A DNA stretch of 64,000 nt, from NCBI RefSeq assembly GCF_037126465.1, contig NC_088204.1:67703807-67767806 (forward strand). Direction: 5' to 3'. Source of the stretch: Ornithodoros turicata (Eukaryota > Arthropoda > Arachnida > Ixodida > Argasidae). The notes under the pieces were generated by a model. The model was given only the letters and a program-made list of their open reading frames with translations. It did no database searches and was not told the origin of the DNA. The position numbers and the translations under genes are program-made. Below are positions 23,001 through 30,802 of the stretch, piece after piece (positions within the stretch are counted from its first letter, which is position 1; each line of letters begins with the position of its first letter).

Positions 23001-26000
23001 TAGCTATTGCATGTGCGACACAACCAAGTACAGAACTACCCGAAAAAAAAAAAAAAAAGAACAGCAGCTTAACAGATAATTCATAACCAGTCATTTACCT
23101 CATTGTGTTAAAGGAAGTAAAGAACTTGTATATTATGTCCAGAAAATGTTCTGCCTTGTAGCGCATTCCAAATAAGGTCTGCAAAGAAAACAGCATGCAC
23201 GTTAGTGCCTGAAGAAACAGTAACATGCACCACTTAACATAGTAGTAATTGTTTCAGTTATGCTTATGCAATGAGAACTGTCTACCTTAAGTTGCGTGCT
23301 GGCTATTGTGATGGCAGCTGCAGATGTGAAACCACTGATGACAGGGCCAGATATGAATTCCACAATGAAGCCTAGTGACGAGAAATAGTTAGAAATAAAA
23401 TTAGGTCAAAATCATTTACACACTAGAGACAAAACTATTTCAAAGTCACGCTACTGAAATTTTTGAAGATTGTTTAAAACATTTAGACTATTTACCTACT
23501 ATGTATATCATACTCTACTACAGACTATACGTATTGAAATATTATATTACTATATCTAGCTCTAGAAAAAATGTTGAATTACTTTTGAAACAAAGCACAA
23601 AGTTGTCTGTGCATATCTCTATGTTCTCCGATCTTGTTCTTGTAATATTGTAGCAGCACTCAGAATACTAATTTGAAAGTACTTTATGTTTCGAAAATGA
23701 TGTCATAGAAACACTCAATCATGGTAAAGAAATGCAAGGGGGAGACACGGACGACGGACAGCATCACCTCCGCCGTCTGCTGCAAACTGCAAGTGATCGG
23801 CAAAACAGCGACAGTGAAGTCGATACCTCTGCCCTCACTTAGCGTCACAGAAAAGCGTCATACGCGATTCAGGCAAACCCTTATTGCAGTGTTCAGCGAC
23901 AAAATTCAGCTGCAAACACTTTGCGCATCACCACAGTGGTTACATATCAGTGGTTATCGTACCCGTGAAGAGCAAGAGCAAGAGCGTGTTCAGCAGGATG
24001 AAAGGAGTGATACGGCGAGAAGAAAAGGAAGCAAAAAGAAAAACAATACAAAGATCGTGAAACATACCGCGATAAGGGATTCCCTTAATCATGTACGATG
24101 TTTTTTGCGACGTTAAGTGAGGGCAGATATGTCGACGTCACTGTCGCTCTTTTCCCGATCACTTGCAATTTGCAGCAGACGACAAAGGTGAAATAGGTCT
24201 GTAGCGCGTGCGCACTGAGACTAATTTTGTGCTTCGTCAGTGATTCGAGCGGATCATGCAGAGATCAGGCTTTAATATTGCAATTCCAATGTGTTCCCTA
24301 AAGTCAATAATTGAAAAGTTTATCGAAATATCTGTTAATTAGTCCCCTAGTTGAGAAAAAAATACGGTTTCCTAGTAGCAGCCCCGTTGAGCAATCCAAT
24401 GAGAAAAGTAAAATTTGTTGCAGCTAAAAAGGAAACACCCTGTATACTTATTTAGTATCGTTTAGTTAGGCCCGGTTTCACCAACGTCAATTAACTCTTG
24501 AACCGAGATCAACGGTCCCTTAACTTGAATTTGACGCTTAACTGTGCTTCACAAAAGGCGGTTATTATTACTGAAACAATCATCACATCACCAACTAGAG
24601 TTTGCAAAAATGAATTGACCATTAACTTCAAGTTTTAGCAACGCTTGATCTCAGTTCAAAGTTAACCAGCGTTGGTGAAACCGGGCCTTATTAGTGAGTT
24701 TACCAATAGGAAGCTGACACACAACACCTGCAAATTACGTGACTGGACCTCAGTGGACGAGAGTGGTTTGCTTTCTTGCCATAGTATGTGGAACAAGGGA
24801 GACACAGACAGATAGATAAAAACTCATCTTTACCTAGGTTAAGGACTCCCATGAGCACCTGTATAATCCCAGCTAAGAAGGTGAGCAAGATTGCGTAGGT
24901 TGGCCCCCCGCCGTGGCTGACGTACTCGGCAGTCATGATGGACATGATAGCCGTTGGGCCGATCGTCAGGTCCTTGCAGCTTCCGAAGAATGTGTACATA
25001 AAACTACCCATGAATGCTGTATAGAGTCCATACTGCCAAAAGAAGAAAAGGAAATTTCGTCTGCATCCTCCTCAGAAGGCAAAGACTCTTCAAGAAAGGC
25101 TGCATCAGCAACTGCAGCTATCCATAAAGGACATCAGCATTACAACAGAGGTTTGGGTACGTTTATCTCAACAGTCAGTATTAACCAGTAATGTGCTATG
25201 AAAGATGGCAGTCGCTGAAAAGGTTAGCCAGCTGTAGGGTTCGAACCCACACCTTCGGGATTACCGCTCCGGGGCTCTACCAATTGAGCTAAGCTAACAC
25301 ACCTCCCCAGCGACTTCCAAGGGCACATCCATCTGAAGGGGCAAATCAACCACTCTCTCTCACTCATCCTCCTTTCACTCTTACATTTTTCTCACTCATA
25401 CACACAATCATACGAGGGATCGACGGCCATCGTATGATTGTGTGTATGAGTGAGAAAAATGTAAGAGTGAAAGGAGGATGAGTGAGAGTGAGTGGTTGAT
25501 TTGTCCCCTATTGTTGCCAGAACCTGGAGGACGGAGGAAGGTCAAATAGTAGTGCACAACACATTTCGTAATTACTGTGCTACTATGCCACTGTCAACTT
25601 ACATTATTTGAGAAAAGATGTTTCAGACTTTAGAGAACATATTCCAACCTGATACATCACCGCTCCTATATCTGTTTAGTGTCCCTTTAATGAACACCCC
25701 CCAAAAAAAGGAGGGGGGGGAACCTGATATCACAATACTTGTTGAGGTCTGCAAGAAGATAAAACATAACACAGAGGTTGGTATGACAGGTATAGAAAGA
25801 TGACGACGACGAGAAGAAATCTGGGACCGTGAAGTATAATTGTGGGCTGAAACGGTAAACAATCCTCTTGAGGCCTATCCTACCTGACTATAGCAGTGCT
25901 CACACTTTGTCTAAGGGCCCAGATAACGGGCCAGACGATTAGAGAAAGAAGCGATCCGGCGAGCCCCCTAATCGAGGAATTGATAAAGGCAGCAAGTAAC

Positions 26001-29000
26001 GCTTTGTAAAAAAATACACTGCGCTATTTTTATCTGTGAACATTCTAGGTCCTGACGTTGTCAAGGTAAGTTTAGCTCAGAGTGCATTTCATAACCATGC
26101 TAGTAAAACTAAAGAATGCGTGCTGTGGAAAAATATTAGATCAACAGCGTTTATCTGTACAGCACTTCCGTCACCCCTACTGCAGCTAACTTTACCAAAT
26201 CTCAATCTGAAAAAAAATTTTACTGAAATCTGAAATTCGCCAAGTAACATTTTCCTAGCAGATCCAGGAGGTGCACTGCAGATTTACACAGGTTCACCAC
26301 AACATATGCTACCCAGTGAAATGCTAGCTACAAAAAAAAAGGTGCATATACTTTGAGATGTGCAATTGCTGAACCGTATTCAGCTCTGTTTTATCGAAAC
26401 TATCGAAATTTGATTAAAACACTTGAGGTATGTGGCAAGGTGTGGTAAGTGTGGGTAAGTTTGCTAAGATGTTTGCAAATAAGTCTGCTGCTCACTCAAG
26501 GGACTGCTCCCTCTGCCCTCATTGTCTTGAACATAATCTTAACTGGAAGAAAACAGCACTATTATTTCTGTATCTACTCCAGTATTTAGTATCGCATGCT
26601 GGTATGGGGTTCCACAACAACCACAAACCAAGCTGCTATACAGTGTATGCAAAATAAGGCACTTCATGCTATAGGTAGCATACTCGTACATACAGGTAAT
26701 TACATAATACTTTGATGGGATAGGATAGGGATAGGTAACATACATCTAGGTAATTACATATAGGTAAAATTTCCTTAGACTCATCTGTACAGCCAGTTCT
26801 GAGCAAACATAGCCTACAGGGTACTTATGGCAGCTTCAGGCAAAAGTTACTCATAAAGGTATTTATTGAATTTACTTATCACCCCGATAGGTTTAACACT
26901 GCTTTCGCTAACTCCTCTACGACTCCTCTACGAGCTACTACTTATGAGAAGGGAAGAGACTCTTGCTTCGAAGACGCAGAACGATCTGTGGGTGCAAAGT
27001 AATGAACTTTGTAGTTCAGTCTTTTTTCAATGAGCACCAAAACCTTATTTGCACAAGCAAGTCAGCAAACTAAAACCAAACTAAAACCACAGTTACGTTG
27101 TAACCTATCGTAGGACACACACTTGCTATCTGGTATTCACATTCATTCTTCCATGTGCTGTTTTTGTTTGTGTGTGAATTTTATGTATATTTACGTTGTA
27201 TTGCTTGTTTTTTTTTTTATTGTAACACTGCCTGCTGCCCTGCCCAGACAGGGGTTTGATGCCCCTTTGCAACGGAATTGAACAAAAACAAAGTTGTTAA
27301 GTCGTCGTGGCGCTGCTCGCGAGGAACCCAAGCACGTTGCTCCTTATACTGTGTGCAGGGAGATGGTGCCGCATGAACTATGTTAGTATTTTATTAGTAT
27401 TTATTATTATTTATTTTACTATTAGTAGTAGTATTTTATTAGTATTAGCTAGTATTTTTGGTTCCCTGCTGTGACGTGCCCTATTCCAATAGTTGTGTCT
27501 CACATTAAGGTGGACTCATGCGATCTGGTTAACATTCGCTTCTGAAGAGAGCTAGCTGCACCATCGCAAAATTGTTTTTTTTTTTCGCTTTTTTTTTCTT
27601 TTTTGTTGATTGCGATCAATTCCCAGACTGTTACTGTAGAGAATGATATAATTTTGGCCCAAATACCGCAGGCAGGCGTGCCAAGAGAAGCGATTTTGTT
27701 GCATCTCCCATAGACTCCCATGTATTGAAAATCTGAAATCTTTAATTTGCTAATCAGTGGATCGCATCGGGCCTTCGAAAATATGCCGTTCCCTGGATAA
27801 ACTCGAGGGGAACGCGCCTGTACCTGTTTCGTGTAGAAATTTAGCTAGGTTTACAGGAACCCTGCAAACAAAAATTCCCCGTATACTTAAGAACTGAGTC
27901 TGCCATAGCATACAACTGTAATCTGTATAAATGAATCACTCAGACTAAAAAATGCATTGAAATTCCTTCCCTTTCTTCTTTCTTTTTTTTTTCGCCCTGT
28001 TTTCAAAGCTAGGAAGAATTCTCTTACTTGTGGTGGCAGCCCTGCAAGTGTGGCAAGAGCAAGACCCTGAGGAATGACTGTGAGAGCAACGGTGATCCCC
28101 GCAACCACGTCGCCGTGCAGGTCAAGAAGGGAATAATGTGGCAGCCACTTGGTGATGGGCAGCCTGTTCTTCCAGCGCTGCAGGGAGCAGCAACGCTCCT
28201 GCATGGTGCCCAATAGGCCATGGCAGGAGAATGTCGGAGGCTCGTGTTCCCCGTCTGTGGCTGAGTCATCGTTGTTGTGGTCACCTGAACGACAAGACCC
28301 GAGGCTTAGGTCAGAAAAAAGTAAGTCTAGAAACGGACAGCACCAAAATGATGCTTCATGCATCGATCTGTATTGAAGTAAAATATAGATAGGGAGTGAC
28401 TTTTTCGGGTTAAACCCGAATCCGCCCGGTTATTCCCCCCCGAACACTGACCTCTGACCAATTCGGGTTAAACCCGATTTCTCCCCGCACTCCAGTCACT
28501 ATGAAATCCTCAAGTGACGTTTCTACTGAAGACGAACAGAGGTCGCCACGTGTAACACATGTACGAATGGGTCACTTACTTTCCAAGCAATATACCCAGG
28601 TTTGTCAACACTGTATATGCCTTTGGGGATTACCGCTGGAAGGTCACGATCTCGCAAAAACAACAACAAAAAACAAAAAAGAGAGATTAAGAAAGGACTT
28701 AATAGACAAGAGGAGAAGCAAAAACACCAGATACCACCCAAAGGCACAATTATCGCCCGATTTCTCCCCGAATTACAGATTTAAAAATATCGCCCGATTT
28801 TTGCCCCCCCGAACCTGAGAAAGGCATTTAACCCGAAAAAGTCACTCCCTAAATATAGATGAGAATTGAGAGTCAAAAGGTGCAGTTAGTGGTAGATATC
28901 TGCGCGACACATTCGCAGAAACTGCGCTTCGGTTGATATTGCACCGTGATGTACAGCTCCAGTCAGAGTTAATAACACTGAAAAAAATTGTGCCTCATTT

Positions 29001-29788
29001 CCCGAGCGTGATTACAGCCACCCTGGGGAAACTGGGGGAATGTGAAGCGAACAAAATCTTTGCGTTAAACTAACAGAATAATTTTGTTAAATTACGATTT
29101 CCTCGTCGCCCCAAGGGTTGCTGTGATCATGTTCGGCAACAAGACCGCATTTTTTCCATTGTTATTAGCTTTGGCGGGAGCTGTAGCAGTAACAAAGTCA
29201 AGGTGCACATTTTCTTTGCATATGAATGTCTCTCACACTCAAATCGCTTGAATCAACATGTCACGGTGATAGCATCACGGGGCCAACTAACCACTGCGGT
29301 ACTGTTAAGTGCCACCAATATCATCTAATGATAAAGCTACGGTGCTTACACATGCCTTGTACAATGTTCAAAGATACCCATGCAATTCCTCTCCTTTTTT
29401 TCCTTAACAAACATATACTCCCCCCTCTCCCATTACAGGCTGAGGTATGTTGTCCAGGCAAAGCCATAACTAGCGAACAACTCCATAAAACCATCAATCC
29501 ACAAATAAAAAGTGAAAGGAGCGTTTTAAAATTAATCTAATCCACTAGACCCCCTCACCAAGCCCCCCTAAAAAGGGCACCAAACCACAAAGAGATTGCT
29601 CTGGTTTAAACAGAGTTCTGCACGTCCACCATAACAGAGAAATACAGCGAAATACCTGATTCTTGGCAGGTGGGGTCCAGCTTAACAAAACCTCCACTCA
29701 AGCTAGTTTTTCGCTCTGGCATGATGCAAAGGGGAAAACTGTTCGTTCCAAACTGTGCAAGTGACTGCGATGGGCCAGTGTTATCCAT
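13975..29788 (-). CDS. SLC26A11-like: SLC26A11-like sulfate/anion transporter (SulP family), complete, 19 exons
   Basis: Nineteen minus-strand exons join with consistent phases into 2061 coding bases, 686 residues plus TAG. The protein has a cytosolic N-terminus of about 85 residues, a SulP transmembrane domain (about residues 90-540) and a STAS domain (about 540-650), the standard SLC26 layout. Diagnostic stretches are LPPQYGLYTAF with GSCKDLTIGPTAIMS (sulfate-transporter signature, Cys where Ser is usual), SGFTSAAAITIAS, ESVAIAKAFG, GSFVSSYPSTGSFSRTA and YIPKAALSAIII. From memory these fit vertebrate SLC26A11, a sodium-independent sulfate/chloride carrier of plasma membrane and lysosome, better than SLC26A1-A10; that protein is about 600 residues, so this one is longer at the N-terminus. 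Transport substrate is inferred from family only. ATG 29788 is the first Met of an open exon whose donor joins exon 2 in frame. An NQT sequon lies in the exon 8 loop. Most introns carry transposon relics. Confidence 0.9.
14909..15680. mobile_element. hAT-like non-autonomous element, 772 bp
   Basis: The ends TAGAGCTGTGCAAATATTCG and the complement TAGAGCTGTGCGAATAGCG are inverted repeats. The flanking 8-mers ATCAAAGC and ATCTTTGC resemble a duplicated target. Sub-ends carry ATTCGAAT motifs and the interior holds two hairpin modules of the GGCTTCACC type (15048-15180). It lies in the last SLC26 intron, or in the UTR region if exon 19 is wrong. Confidence 0.75.
15831..16045. mobile_element. TA-flanked MITE, TACAGTGCT family, copy 2 (long palindrome)
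   Basis: Arms of more than 80 bp run from TACAGTGCTGGACAAAAGTT inward through ACACGCTCCGGC and GAGTGACACGCTAGTAGC, with matching complement on the right. The centre is only about 50 bp. The arms are nearly identical, so the copy is young or gene-converted. Confidence 0.88.
16111..16713. mobile_element. 603-bp TIR element (TTAAAGGGGCACT), copy 1
   Basis: The perfect 13-bp ends TTAAAGGGGCACT and AGTGCCCCTTTAA enclose a non-coding interior with TTCAATTAGTATAATGCA and CAATGAGA segments shared with 39791-40370. Its right end lies 46 bp from SLC26 exon 18. Confidence 0.82.
16760..16847 (-). CDS. SLC26A11-like: SLC26A11-like exon 18 (residues 621-649)
   Basis: 88 bp, CTAG acceptor (complement of 16848-16851), GTAAGG donor, phase 0 in, phase 1 out. 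It encodes PSIVDSVRGARPSQFHHCKN then EKELDALIT, the end of the STAS domain (family pattern: FxxxxSLEEAE). Confidence 0.87.
16958..17023 (-). CDS. SLC26A11-like: SLC26A11-like exon 17 (residues 599-620)
   Basis: 66 bp, ACAG acceptor (complement of 17024-17027), GTAAAC donor, phase 0 in and out. It encodes TLKTLSDTFSKQQVTLIYTN and LK, the STAS helix and strand corresponding to LLxxFxxxGVxLAFVGL in relatives. It is separated from exon 16 by a 2.3-kb intron filled with two TIR elements. Confidence 0.87.
17231..18360. mobile_element. pogo/Tc1-like TIR element with nested hAT-like insertion
   Basis: Left CAGTTGAACCTGTTATAACG and the right complement CAGTTACACTTGAACATCC share inverted ends. The interior is non-coding. 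It is split by the 345-bp element at 17367-17711, so it is the older insertion. Confidence 0.6.
17367..17711. mobile_element. hAT-like MITE, TAGAGCCTGAAG family, copy 1
   Basis: The ends TAGAGCCTGAAGTTTT and the complement CAGAGCCTGAAGTTTT are flanked by a perfect 8-bp duplication CGTATAAA (17359-17366 and 17712-17719). The interior contains CCCGATT(C/T)TTCCCCGAATT and TTACCCCCCGAATTTAG motifs. Confidence 0.88.
18384..19210. mobile_element. pogo/Tigger-like non-autonomous element, 827 bp
   Basis: The ends ACAGTAGAATCTCGATGATA and the complement ACAGTAGAATCTCGATGATA are identical, with repeated GATACGAAT in the sub-ends. The interior holds a (GGT)n run at 18690-18709 and a GGCTTCACCTAA hairpin at 18898-18955. 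A partial copy is at 2762-2920. It lies in SLC26 intron 16. Confidence 0.85.
19342..19518 (-). CDS. SLC26A11-like: SLC26A11-like exon 16 (residues 540-598), STAS domain start
   Basis: 177 bp, CTAG acceptor (complement of 19519-19522), GTGAGC donor, phase 0 in and out. It encodes GIPYIYVSPDRSVLFPS, CLRFIVVDGLHINSSDYTTA, the first strands and helix of a STAS domain. The usual D-(S/T)-x-G loop reads NSSDYT, close to the SIDYT of SLC26A11. Confidence 0.9.
19620..19706 (-). CDS. SLC26A11-like: SLC26A11-like exon 15 (residues 511-539)
   Basis: 87 bp, GCAG acceptor (complement of 19707-19710), GTGGGT donor, phase 0 in and out. It encodes the last helix, YGIIIGVVISLALLMYEHAR, and PRVRISEKM, the linker into the STAS domain. 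Confidence 0.88.
19935..19993 (-). CDS. SLC26A11-like: SLC26A11-like exon 14 (residues 491-510)
   Basis: 59 bp, TTTCAG acceptor (complement of 19994-19999), GTACGT donor, phase 1 in, phase 0 out. It encodes VDLLPFSATFIMSFVIGLE, aligning with KRLDLLPLxxTF in SLC26A11. Confidence 0.88.
20088..20228 (-). CDS. SLC26A11-like: SLC26A11-like exon 13 (residues 444-490)
   Basis: 141 bp, CCAG acceptor (complement of 20229-20232), GTGAGT donor, phase 1 in and out. It encodes the helix VTVILSLLFVAPYFTYIP, then KAALSAIIITAVIFMV and the amphipathic YQDIPGMWRT segment. Confidence 0.92.
20553..20608 (-). CDS. SLC26A11-like: SLC26A11-like exon 12 (residues 425-443)
   Basis: 56 bp, CTAG acceptor (complement of 20609-20612), GTGAGC donor, phase 2 in, phase 1 out. 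It encodes TAINHNSGVRTPMGGIFT, completing the SRTA(V/I)NxxSGxxTP block. Confidence 0.9.
20696..20756 (-). CDS. SLC26A11-like: SLC26A11-like exon 11 (residues 405-424)
   Basis: 61 bp, ACAG acceptor (complement of 20757-20760), GTATAC donor, phase 1 in, phase 2 out. It encodes GICNIMGSFVSSYPSTGSFS, the conserved NxxGSxxxSYPxTGSFSR motif that packs against the transport site. Confidence 0.92.
21179..21223 (-). CDS. SLC26A11-like: SLC26A11-like exon 10 (residues 390-404)
   Basis: A 45-bp microexon, GCAG acceptor (complement of 21224-21227), GTAAGT donor, phase 1 in and out. It encodes AKGKSLDSTQEMIAI, matching the conserved D-x-x-QE-L/M-x-AIG segment of SLC26 proteins. Confidence 0.88.
21306..21378 (-). 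CDS. SLC26A11-like: SLC26A11-like exon 9 (residues 366-389)
   Basis: 73 bp, CAG acceptor (complement of 21379-21381), GTAAGT donor, phase 0 in, phase 1 out. It encodes ELGAGIPIIALLSILESVAI followed by AKAF. The ESVAIAKAF core is a SulP hallmark near the anion-binding site. Confidence 0.92.
21660..21853 (-). CDS. SLC26A11-like: SLC26A11-like exon 8 (residues 301-365)
   Basis: 194 bp, CAG acceptor (complement of 21854-21856), GTGAGT donor, phase 1 in, phase 0 out. It encodes ARNAIVVLFCAVLAWYL, then an extracellular or lumenal loop with an NQT glycosylation sequon and the FALPEFSSD stretch comparable to SLC26A11. Confidence 0.9.
21946..22291. mobile_element. hAT-like MITE, TAGAGCCTGAAG family, copy 2
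   Basis: 346 bp, colinear with 17367-17711, with ends TAGAGCTTGAAGTTTT and the complement TAGAGCCTGAAGTTTT. The flanking 8-mers AGCATAAG and AGCATAAA match at 7 of 8. It sits in SLC26 intron 7, 30 bp from exon 7. Confidence 0.88.
22322..22412 (-). CDS. SLC26A11-like: SLC26A11-like exon 7 (residues 271-300)
   Basis: 91 bp, CAG acceptor (complement of 22413-22415), GTACCT donor, phase 0 in, phase 1 out. It encodes HFKDVKFSPDSRLPCKARK and MIETVWWTLAT, a cytoplasmic loop and the start of the next helix. A 346-bp hAT-like element lies 30 bp beyond its donor. Confidence 0.87.
22924..22978 (-). CDS. SLC26A11-like: SLC26A11-like exon 6 (residues 252-270)
   Basis: A 55-bp exon, AG acceptor after a pyrimidine tract (complement of 22979-22980), GTAAGT donor, phase 2 in, phase 0 out. 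It encodes GDSLMGVLCVVLLLVVR, a transmembrane helix. Confidence 0.88.
23099..23178 (-). CDS. SLC26A11-like: SLC26A11-like exon 5 (residues 226-251)
   Basis: 80 bp, AG acceptor (complement of 23179-23180), GTAAAT donor, phase 0 in, phase 2 out. It encodes TLFGMRYKAEHFLDIIYKFF and SFNTM, the loop after the conserved SAAAIT helix. Confidence 0.85.
23286..23371 (-). CDS. SLC26A11-like: SLC26A11-like exon 4 (residues 197-225)
   Basis: 86 bp, AG acceptor (complement of 23372-23373), GTAGAC donor, phase 1 in, phase 0 out. It encodes FIVEFISGPVISGFTSAAA followed by ITIASTQLK, a highly conserved SLC26 helix. Confidence 0.92.
23765..24190. mobile_element. Long-TIR element, 426 bp
   Basis: Inverted arms of about 100 bp each: CACCTCCGCCGTCTGCTGCA running to CTCTGCCCTCACTTAG on the left, with the complement on the right. 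The centre of about 190 bp is unique and non-coding. It lies in SLC26 intron 3. Confidence 0.8.
24469..24687. mobile_element. PIF/Harbinger-like MITE, 219 bp
   Basis: The ends GGCCCGGTTTCACCAACG and CGTTGGTGAAACCGGGCC are perfect 18-bp inverted repeats, flanked on both sides by TTA (24466-24468, 24688-24690), the PIF/Harbinger target duplication. The interior carries sub-terminal TTAACTTGAA-type repeats. It lies in SLC26 intron 3, about 150 bp from exon 3. Confidence 0.9.
24834..25032 (-). CDS. SLC26A11-like: SLC26A11-like exon 3 (residues 131-196)
   Basis: Bounded by AG (complement of 25033-25034) and a GTAAAG donor (complement of 24828-24833); ends in phase 1. It encodes YGLYTAFMGSFMYTFFG and CKDLTIGPTAIMSIMTAEYV, the SulP signature region, then the helix ILLTFLAGIIQVLMGVLNLG. 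Confidence 0.92.
25223..25298 (-). mobile_element. tRNA-like sequence (SINE head)
   Basis: The minus strand shows GTTAGCTTAGCTCAATTGGT with a perfect A box, then B box GGTTCGAACCC. The outer ends GTTAGC and GGCTAAC pair, but four extra bases precede the 3' strand and the anticodon stem has a mismatch with no T33. I read it as a SINE head or tRNA pseudogene. Confidence 0.55.
25338..25508. repeat. Near-perfect 171-bp foldback palindrome
   Basis: The left arm 25338-25415 and right arm 25430-25508 are complementary almost base for base, including ACATTTTTCTCACTCATACA and its complement, around a 14-base loop. It adjoins the tRNA-like sequence on its left. It lies in SLC26 intron 2. Confidence 0.9.
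26530..27300 (+). mobile_element. Decayed LINE ORF2 end and 3' UTR (CR1/jockey-like)
   Basis: One frame reads VWGSTTTTNQAAIQCMQNKA then LHAIGSI, matching the post-catalytic RT region of jockey/CR1-type LINEs (family pattern GxxVWGxTxxTN...LQNKALRIIG). It contains stops. The downstream part ends with CCCAGACAGGGGTTTGATGC and an AAGTTGTTAAG tail. Confidence 0.6.
28028..28284 (-). CDS. SLC26A11-like: SLC26A11-like exon 2 (residues 45-130)
   Basis: Bounded by an AG acceptor (complement of 28285-28286) and a GTAAGAG donor (complement of 28021-28027); ends in phase 0. It encodes an acidic N-terminal stretch with NNDDSATDGE, then KWLPHYSLLDLHGDVVAG and TVIPQGLALATLAGLPPQ, the conserved entry into the SulP membrane domain. 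Confidence 0.9.
28390..28851. mobile_element. hAT-like MITE, TAGGGAGTGAC family, 462 bp
   Basis: The ends TAGGGAGTGACTTTTTCGGG and CCCGAAAAAGTCACTCCCTA are perfect inverted repeats. An exact 8-bp duplication AATATAGA flanks it (28382-28389 and 28852-28859). The interior has TTAAACCCGATTTCTCCCCG and CGATTTTTGCCCCCCCGAA, like the other CCCGATT families here. It lies in SLC26 intron 1. Confidence 0.92.
28952..29185. mobile_element. TIR element, TACAGCTCC family, copy 1
   Basis: TACAGCTCCAGTCAGAGTTA and the complement TACAGCTCCCGCCAAAGCTA open long diverged arms that include TTACAGCCACCCTGGGG and its complement. TA at both ends fits a Tc1/mariner target site. Related copies lie at 45300-45550 and 49364-49676. 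Confidence 0.75.
29656..29788 (-). CDS. SLC26A11-like: SLC26A11-like exon 1 (residues 1-44)
   Basis: Begins at ATG 29788 (MDNTGPSQSLAQFG) and ends in phase 1 before a GTATTT donor (complement of 29650-29655). It is hydrophilic, cytosolic and not conserved, so the start is the least certain part of the model. Confidence 0.7.
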
Positions 29789-30700
29789 TGTCTTTTATAC
29801 AGTTCTGCACCGATAAGATCAGGTAAGGAGCCTCTTATCAGGACGCTGCCGAAGAAGCTTCAGAGTCCGAAGCGCGAGTTCATGCAGCACTTCAAGAGCT
29901 TGGACGTCAGAGGTACAGTTTGACATCACGGAACATCTGGCATCTTGTTTTACTTCAGACTCCCGATTATGTGAAGGTACAAGACATCTGGCAGCCTTTG
30001 TTGCTTGTTCTCAGAAAGCTTACGGTATTAAGTGATGCTGACGTACTTTCTTGCAGCAGAGTTATTTGTTTAACAACCGTTGAAACCCCAGTATGACAAG
30101 CAATTACGACGCAGACCGATTTCCAAGCCTTTGTTAGAGCGGATGCTTGAAATTAGAAGAGATCCTTCTAACAGTTTGCACAGTCTGTTACAAGGATCGC
30201 TTCTCATTAAAGGGGTCTTTTCTAACAATGGCTTGGAGATCTGTCAGTGTTGCTGTCGTAATTGCAGGCCATACTGGCTCTTCACAGGATGCAGCTTGTC
30301 TTGTGAATGTCATTTATGTCGGTAGTACCTACAAAATTTAACACAAAGTTATGGTGTAATTACTTTAATGTCTACTTCAATAAATATAAATTAAAGTTGA
30401 CTGACTAAATTACATTGCAAGTCACCCAAGCTAAATTCTACATCCAAAAGGTCAGTGATCTCTTCAACGGAGGGTGTACTCCTAAATGTTATTTACTATG
30501 CGTCCTTGTCTCCAGCTCACTTGTTTACTCGCCATTCTTTCAGTTCTAAGCATGTTCAAAAATCTTATTCTACGGCACCTTCCAACCATACGGGAAGCTT
30601 CCAATGCACAAATATTAGGCTCATAAATCTTGGGAGGCAGACTTTACCAAAACCGAGGTGGGGTTTGGGGGGTTCAAACCCTTTCCGACATCGTACCTTT
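29789..30700. other. Region upstream of the SLC26A11-like start codon
   Basis: It should contain the promoter and any 5' UTR exon of the SLC26 gene. The minus strand shows a TATAAAAG just before the ATG (complement of 29795-29802). It is too close to serve as a TATA box for this ATG unless the leader is extremely short. Short frames at 30080-30325 are not recognised. No known repeat is seen before 30700. Confidence 0.35.
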
Positions 30701-30802
30701 GGTAGTGCATTTGGGAGAGGGAAGCTAGGGTGACATCCTCCTCCCGCATGTAAAGGCCCCATAGAACACCGCCCGAAATATTTTTCTGGCTACGTTACTG
30801 CC
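30700..30802. mobile_element. Short hAT-like element (GTAGTGCATTTGGGAG), copy 2
   Basis: It matches 12863-12965 in GGTAGTGC(A/G)TTTGGGAGAG and AATATTTTTCT and ends in GGCTACGTTACTG, the complement of a CAGTAACGTAGCC end. The left end is lost. Confidence 0.5.

Noticed and set aside
25223..25298. Functional tRNA gene
   Set aside because: A and B boxes are good, but four extra bases in the 3' acceptor side, an anticodon-stem mismatch and the lack of T33 argue for a SINE head or pseudogene.
28501..28818. 105-codon plus-strand frame
   Set aside because: It lies entirely inside the hAT-like MITE at 28390-28851.
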